A DNA stretch of 11,972 bases from positions 1 to 11,972 of the forward strand of contig CAZUMH010000102.1 of the NCBI GenBank assembly GCA_964621645.1, in the 5' to 3' direction. A program made the translations under genes and the position numbers. The notes under the pieces were generated by a model, which was given only the letters and a program-made list of their open reading frames with translations, was not told the DNA's origin and did not search any database. Positions 8,553 through 11,972 of this stretch are shown here, in pieces. The DNA comes from CAZUMH01 sp964621645 (GTDB taxonomy: Bacteria > Zhuqueibacterota > QNDG01 > JAGLOF01). How positions within the stretch are numbered: the stretch's first letter is position 1; each line of letters starts with the position of its first letter.

Positions 8553-8627
8553 GGGGCAGTGCAAGTATAACAGTGTACTGAGGTGAAGCCCCTTATATGG
8601 CGCGCCCGGAGGCTCAGCCCCCGGGCG
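8553..8627. repeat. Two adjacent hairpin-forming segments, GC-rich
   Basis: GGGGC (8553-8557) pairs with GCCCC (8588-8592), enclosing further AGT/ACT pairing. Next to it, positions 8603-8627 form an almost complete hairpin: CGCCCGG and CCGGGCG arms, one A-C mismatch, then GGC/GCC around a TCA loop. Neither is followed by a T-run on either strand, so they do not look like simple terminators. A small structured RNA or a decayed mobile-element end are possibilities. Confidence 0.45.
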
Positions 8628-8693
8628 ATCAAATATCAGATAATAATTTCTCATATGTACGATCCTAATGTATGTTATCCTTGTCTATTACAT

Positions 8694-8753
8694 AGTTGTT
8701 ATGCTTACGAGAACGAATTGCGATGTTATTCGTAAGTCTTAATGTGTACAACT
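8694..8753. repeat. Two-tier imperfect inverted repeat downstream of the endonuclease gene
   Basis: Outer arms AGTTGT (8694-8699) and ACAACT (8748-8753) enclose perfect inner arms CTTACGA (8704-8710) and TCGTAAG (8730-8736). An alternative inner pairing, ACGAAT with ATTCGT, is also possible. The 60-base element recalls a folded recombination site or regulatory hairpin, but the core boxes of an attC site are not clearly present. Confidence 0.45.
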
Positions 8754-8845
8754 GATGCGTATCAGCGATAAAAAAGGAAATTCTCAAAGAACAAAAAGAA
8801 TCAAAAATCACATAAAAGTGTTACCCATGTCATTAGACTAATCTG

Positions 8846-9454
8846 TTAACTATGTCCTTGACTGCTCATCATTTCCTCTATATCTATCGTGACACCATCT
8901 TTAACTTTTGAATAATAAATAAATTGTGCATCAATATTTTCTTGAAGGCTTTTTTTCGATTTATATGTTTCTGGTTTGATACTAACTGGGATCTCACCAA
9001 CATATCCATTAATGCCCTTAGCTTCTTCTGATGGGGTTGACAAGCGATATGATGTTCTTAGTAATTTAGCTGTCTTGCTTAAAATTGCCTCTTGAAATTT
9101 AAGCCCAATGAATGTTTTAATAATGACTAAATCTTTTACCCAATCTTTAACCATGTCTTTGTCTATTTTTTCAATCACACTACGAAAATTCTCAACCATT
9201 TCTGATATCTTTGTTGTTGCCTTATCAATAGCATCTGGATGACGCTTTAAATACCATTCTTCCCATTCTGTTATTGATTTGCCTGTAAATTCCTGAATTA
9301 ATTCACTCATTTGTCCTACAACAGCAGGACGAGTGCCTTGAGCATTTTGATTGGCTAAATTAATAATTTGAGTCGAGTATTTTGGAAATTCGACTGGCTC
9401 TGAGCCGAGTAATTCTTGAATTTCTGAATTTTTGATTTTTATTCGACTTCTCAT
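8846..9454 (-). CDS. Type II restriction endonuclease, MjaI-like
   Basis: Protein of 202 residues. The FPKYSTQIINLANQNAQGTR, VVGQMSELI and WEEWYLKRHP blocks and the C-terminal EEAKGINGYVG/PVSIKPETYK block match what I recall of the MjaI family of type II endonucleases, whose founder cuts CTAG. It would cleave unmodified DNA, and the partner methyltransferase should protect the host. The start codon overlaps the methyltransferase stop (ATGA, 9451-9454), so the genes are translationally linked and the protective enzyme is made first. The PVSIKP segment (K160) looks like the lysine part of a PD-(D/E)xK site. Upstream, where an Asp would be expected in G-I-D-G, there is Asn149 (codon AAT, 9008-9010), one base from GAT. 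Activity is therefore uncertain. AT-rich codon use differs from the genes at left, suggesting transfer. Family call by recall, not by search. Confidence 0.78.
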   Translation of the reverse strand: MRSRIKIKNSEIQELLGSEPVEFPKYSTQIINLANQNAQGTRPAVVGQMSELIQEFTGKSITEWEEWYLKRHPDAIDKATTKISEMVENFRSVIEKIDKDMVKDWVKDLVIIKTFIGLKFQEAILSKTAKLLRTSYRLSTPSEEAKGINGYVGEIPVSIKPETYKSKKSLQENIDAQFIYYSKVKDGVTIDIEEMMSSQGHS

Positions 9455-10770
9455 GTTGCTGATTCCTGATTAATTTTTTGAAATTTATTCTTATATTTAA
9501 AATCAAATTCAGCATCTAATTCACACAAGTTGTTCTTAATTAAATGAGCATTAATAAACGTCTTGTTTTTCATATAAACATACGCCAATAAATTGTTTTC
9601 ATTGTCATATTTTGTTTCATCATATTTCAAATAAACTGAGCTTTTCAAAATTTTCTTTCTTAGAAATTCAATGGCCTCATCCTGTTTTTCAGACAATGGT
9701 TTAATACCAATTAATCTAATATTTAGATTGTTTGATAATTTTATTATATTAGGTTTCAAGACTTCTTTTACGTTGAAATATTCTTCCCGCTTAACACCAT
9801 TTTTGCCATCTTCAATATTTATTTTTGATCCAAATTTTATTTTATTGGGATCAATTTTCTTGTCGAAATTGATAGGATCATGAAAGATATAAGGAAGATT
9901 ATTAATATTTCTTTCCCAATTAATATCAACTAAATTTTGGTACTTTACAGTAAACTCTTGATCTTGAAAGAGAGTGTTTTCATTAACATTCAATTTATTT
10001 TTTATTATTGGTAAAAATTCTTTATTAATTTCATAACCGATGGAATTTCTATTACATGACATAGCGGCCAATGAAGTCGTACCACTCCCCAAAAATGGAT
10101 CTAAAACAGTATCTCCAACAAATGTGAACATTTCAATAGCTCGCTTCGGCAACTCAACTGGAAACATAGCAATATGATTGTCTTGTCTTGCACCATTAAA
10201 ATACCAATGCCCTAAGAAGTATTCTTTCCATTTTTCTTTGGAAATTTTTGATTGTTCTTTTAACTCTTGGCTAACTTTTGGGGCTTTCCCTGGTTTCTTA
10301 AATATCAATATAAACTCATAATCAATTTCAACAATTCCATTCCTAGGAAAAGGATAAGAACCCATAACTGTAGCACCACCTGTTGTATTCATTGTGGTTT
10401 TCTTTTGCCATATAATTGCACCCATATAGTCAAAACCAATTGTTTCACAAAATTTAATAATTTCTGTCCTTATGGGAATTATTTTATAGCGGCCATAATA
10501 AACAGCACGCGCAAATTGGTCACCAATATTCACCATCAATCTACAACCAGGGTGTAAAACTCGATAGCATTCCGCCCAAACCAAGTTCAAATTATTAATA
10601 TAACTTTCGTAAGAATCATTGAATCCAATCTGGTCATCTGAACCATAATCTTTCAATTGCCAATATGGTGGTGATGTGACAGCCAAATGTACAGAATCAT
10701 TTTTAATATCATCCATTTTTCTTGAATCACCAATTATACAAGTATGCTTTGTTTTCATTATTTCACCCAT
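9451..10770 (-). CDS. DNA (cytosine-N4)-methyltransferase with C-terminal SNase-like domain
   Basis: Modification enzyme of about 439 residues. Motif IV TSPPYW (32-37) precedes FPVELPKRAIEMF and motif I LDPFLGSGTT (near 223-232), the beta-type order seen in many N4-cytosine methyltransferases; TSPPY rather than NPPY also favours N4-cytosine over N6-adenine. It should transfer methyl from S-adenosylmethionine to the site cut by the adjacent endonuclease (CTAG if the MjaI assignment holds). Residues about 330-433 resemble a staphylococcal nuclease fold: IRLIGIK, an EAIEFLRKKIL helix, then LLAYVYMKNKTFINAHLIKNN. Several catalytic positions of that fold appear changed. Start is uncertain: a TTG at 10815 extends the frame, ATG at 10770 lies 15 bases after GGAGGT (10786-10791), and ATG at 10758 is coupled to a short leader ORF. 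AT-rich, unlike genes at left. Confidence 0.88.
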   Translation of the reverse strand: MGEIMKTKHTCIIGDSRKMDDIKNDSVHLAVTSPPYWQLKDYGSDDQIGFNDSYESYINNLNLVWAECYRVLHPGCRLMVNIGDQFARAVYYGRYKIIPIRTEIIKFCETIGFDYMGAIIWQKKTTMNTTGGATVMGSYPFPRNGIVEIDYEFILIFKKPGKAPKVSQELKEQSKISKEKWKEYFLGHWYFNGARQDNHIAMFPVELPKRAIEMFTFVGDTVLDPFLGSGTTSLAAMSCNRNSIGYEINKEFLPIIKNKLNVNENTLFQDQEFTVKYQNLVDINWERNINNLPYIFHDPINFDKKIDPNKIKFGSKINIEDGKNGVKREEYFNVKEVLKPNIIKLSNNLNIRLIGIKPLSEKQDEAIEFLRKKILKSSVYLKYDETKYDNENNLLAYVYMKNKTFINAHLIKNNLCELDAEFDFKYKNKFQKINQESAT

Positions 10771-10781
10771 TTTTTCAGCAT
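10758..10781 (-). CDS. Putative seven-codon leader ORF overlapping a methyltransferase start
   Basis: An ATG at 10779-10781 lies 4 bases after the strongest Shine-Dalgarno sequence in this region (GGAGGT, 10786-10791). It would encode MLKKWVK and stop in TAATG, sharing one base with the in-frame methyltransferase ATG at 10758. The arrangement is that of translational coupling. It may be chance, since the same ribosome site could serve the ATG at 10770. Confidence 0.3.
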   Translation of the reverse strand: MLKKWVK

Positions 10782-10860
10782 TAATACCTCCAACAATGTA
10801 AACGAATCTGGTCAATTTTTCAAATGAAAGTTACTTATATTAATGGTCTTTTCTCATAAA

Positions 10861-10917
10861 AGTGGTCCTACCCACGAATAGTAGACACCCCTAACTACAC
10901 ATTTTTAGCCTCAAACT
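10861..10917. repeat. 57-base direct repeat, copy 1
   Basis: Identical over its full length to 11916-11972, in the same orientation. The preceding bases differ (A versus C), so the repeat has a sharp left edge at an IS end. Its right limit cannot be judged because copy 2 runs to the window edge. Confidence 0.9.
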
Positions 10918-10937
10918 GCATGGGACTGATATATCCT
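10861..10937 (-). mobile_element. IS3-family remnant: right end with transposase C-terminus
   Basis: Only the last part of an element remains. The minus strand reads GYISPMQFEAKNV then a stop (10895-10897), which is the usual tail of an IS3-family OrfB integrase-type transposase (Y-x-S-P-x-x-F-E). This is followed by a terminal sequence of the TGGTCCTACCC...TAGTAGACACC kind (from 10863). Further upstream the frame no longer resembles a transposase, so the break lies near 10937. The final 57 bases are identical to 11916-11972. Confidence 0.7.
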
Positions 10938-11106
10938 CTTGCAAATGGAAAAATGAAAGAGACCCGCAACGGCGATGTCAAATGCAGACTTGGGTTAGCT
11001 GTTTTAACGTTAAGAGTGAACATTATCTTGCAGATGCAGTCCTCCAAATGATATGTTTTCATTAGGGCTACGTCCCAAATCCCCAAAAAACCAAATAGAC
11101 AGATTG
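10938..11106. other. Region downstream of the FISUMP gene, possible half attC-like site
   Basis: On the minus strand, following the FISUMP stop, there is GCTAACCCAAGTCTGCATTT (about 10982-11001) and then GACATCGCCGTTGCGGGTC (10961-10979). The latter has the look of the central hairpin of an attC site (CGC-CGTT-GCG flanked by GAC/GTC). The complementary second arm expected for attC is missing: the IS remnant begins at about 10937. No gene is seen here, only weak frames that do not resemble anything known to me. Confidence 0.25.
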
Positions 11107-11847
11107 TTAATCCCTGACAAGACGGATACTATACCCGTATCGCTTACCACTGCGTGTACGACCCACTTGAGAACCATTATACCATAGAGTGCGGTACCAT
11201 GCACTGTCATTGTTGTATTCGGTTGAAGACCAAAATTTGGCCATTTGATATATAGAGAGAAAGTTACCATTGTCGTGCCAGTGACAACCACCCGGAAGTG
11301 CTGAAAATCCAGATTCATTGGTAGCTCCGGTATTGGGGGCGTTCCAATGAGTCGTGCCTGTCTCTTTCAATTTGCCACCCTCATCTGTACCACGCCATGG
11401 GATAGAATCTACTTCTGTTTGGCTCATACCCAAAAACATCTCAAGCTCTTTCCAGTCTTCATCCGTGGGCACGTGCCACCCTTGAGGTGCAATATTGTGG
11501 TTGGCATCAATTGTATACCAGTTATAGAGGTAACCGTAAATATTTCCTTTGCTTTCACTATTATCATACATACTGTATGCGCCAGTAGTAAGGTTAGACC
11601 ATTCAGAGCCATCAGTGACATTCGGTATGGCTTCCCCATTGCGGTAATGTGTCACTTTCAGATTTTCCGCCATCCACCATTGATTCCCTATTTGGATTAC
11701 CTGATATATATTACCATCAATGTCTGTGAGCGTATTATCGTCATTTTCAGCTCCGGTTGGAGAATTCTTGTTACAGGATACAAAAAGCATAAAAAAACAT
11801 ACAGTAATCGGGAATAATCGAGCCATGGTTTTTCTGATTGTTTTCAT
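11107..11847 (-). CDS. FISUMP-domain lipoprotein
   Basis: Protein of 246 residues. Residues 1-25 form a lipoprotein signal ending in LFVSC (Cys25; Phe at -3 is allowed in the looser lipoboxes of some phyla). A short Asn/Ser-rich linker follows, then one full FISUMP domain (Fibrobacter succinogenes major paralogous domain). It starts at TDIDGNIYQVIQIGNQWWMAENL, continues through YLYNWYTID and GWHVPTDEDWKELE, and ends with FSALPGGCHW, FWSSTEY and YGYSIRLVRD. Such proteins are exported and surface-associated; their molecular role is not established. The start at 11847 is preferred over an in-frame ATG at 11907 because GAGGT lies 5 bases upstream and the signal peptide then has normal length. The gene stands alone between two IS3-family ends in direct orientation, which suggests it moved as, or was trapped in, an accessory segment. 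Confidence 0.85.
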   Translation of the reverse strand: MKTIRKTMARLFPITVCFFMLFVSCNKNSPTGAENDDNTLTDIDGNIYQVIQIGNQWWMAENLKVTHYRNGEAIPNVTDGSEWSNLTTGAYSMYDNSESKGNIYGYLYNWYTIDANHNIAPQGWHVPTDEDWKELEMFLGMSQTEVDSIPWRGTDEGGKLKETGTTHWNAPNTGATNESGFSALPGGCHWHDNGNFLSIYQMAKFWSSTEYNNDSAWYRTLWYNGSQVGRTRSGKRYGYSIRLVRD

Positions 11848-11915
11848 AACACACCTCTTTGGCTTTATGAATGGTACGATGCTTATCTGATATATGGCAT
11901 TAATCATAGATGAAC

Positions 11916-11972
11916 AGTGGTCCTACCCACGAATAGTAGACACCCCTAACTACACATTTTTAGCCTCAAACT
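11916..11972 (-). mobile_element. IS3-family element end (continues beyond window), direct repeat copy 2
   Basis: Same terminal sequence as 10861-10917, including the last codons of the transposase (FEAKNV, stop at 11950-11952) on the minus strand. The element, complete or not, extends past the right edge, so its transposase cannot be judged. Confidence 0.7.

Larger units (their letters stand above)
8429..8845. other. Intergenic region with structured inverted repeats, no gene seen
   Basis: Left of the restriction operon and upstream of the lipoprotein gene. The middle part (8521-8630) is noticeably GC-rich inside AT-rich surroundings and folds readily on paper. The right part holds a two-tier inverted repeat (8694-8753) and a small CTGATGCGTATCAG palindrome (8752-8765). 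No open frame with start and ribosome site is convincing. Confidence 0.45.

Noticed and set aside
10895..11086. 63-codon minus-strand frame as a gene of its own
   Set aside because: Only its last 13 or so residues are meaningful, as a transposase tail; the rest is a chance extension through intergenic sequence.
11347..11817. 156-codon plus-strand frame
   Set aside because: Antisense to the FISUMP gene, whose domain pattern is clear on the minus strand.
1..11972. CRISPR array, tRNA or rRNA genes
   Set aside because: No regularly spaced repeats and no cloverleaf or ribosomal signature were noticed on either strand; tRNA scanning by eye is not exhaustive.

Overview
The window looks like a chromosomal stretch of a Gram-negative (diderm) bacterium. 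There are two predicted lipoproteins, a proton-coupled sugar permease and large PAS-rich two-component proteins. The mix (HisKA_2-type kinase, receiver-PAS protein, FISUMP lipoprotein, relaxed lipoboxes) would suit a spirochaete or another environmental anaerobe, but no marker gene fixes the taxon, so this is only a guess.

Positions 1-7301 look like resident chromosome of moderate GC. A receiver-PAS response regulator runs off the left edge on the minus strand. Next come a FucP-type sugar:H+ symporter (minus) and a divergent HAD-family hydrolase (plus). They share a spacer that holds a conspicuous inverted/direct repeat resembling a regulator operator. A 1272-residue soluble sensor histidine kinase with seven PAS domains and one GAF domain converges on the hydrolase. 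The kinase and the left-edge regulator could be partners, but they are not adjacent.

Positions 7302-8845 are sparsely coded. They hold a small lipoprotein gene with a clear downstream hairpin, a long gene-free stretch before it, and a 417-base gap after it with two structured inverted-repeat regions and no recognised gene.

Positions 8846-10860 form a visibly AT-rich insert carrying a compact type II restriction-modification operon. The methyltransferase comes first and the endonuclease gene overlaps it by 4 bases (ATGA). The endonuclease resembles the MjaI family (CTAG specificity expected), and the methyltransferase has the motif order of N4-cytosine enzymes. The methyltransferase carries a C-terminal domain resembling staphylococcal nuclease with catalytic positions apparently lost. 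The endonuclease has Asn where PD-(D/E)xK enzymes would be expected to have the metal-binding Asp. A seven-codon leader ORF with a strong Shine-Dalgarno sequence overlaps a candidate methyltransferase start.

Positions 10861-11972 are mobile-element territory. Identical 57-base sequences, matching the end of an IS3-family element including the transposase C-terminus, occur in direct orientation on both sides of a FISUMP lipoprotein gene. Just after that gene lies a sequence that may be half of an integron attC-like site, cut by the IS remnant. The right part of the window therefore reads as an accessory region assembled by horizontal transfer.
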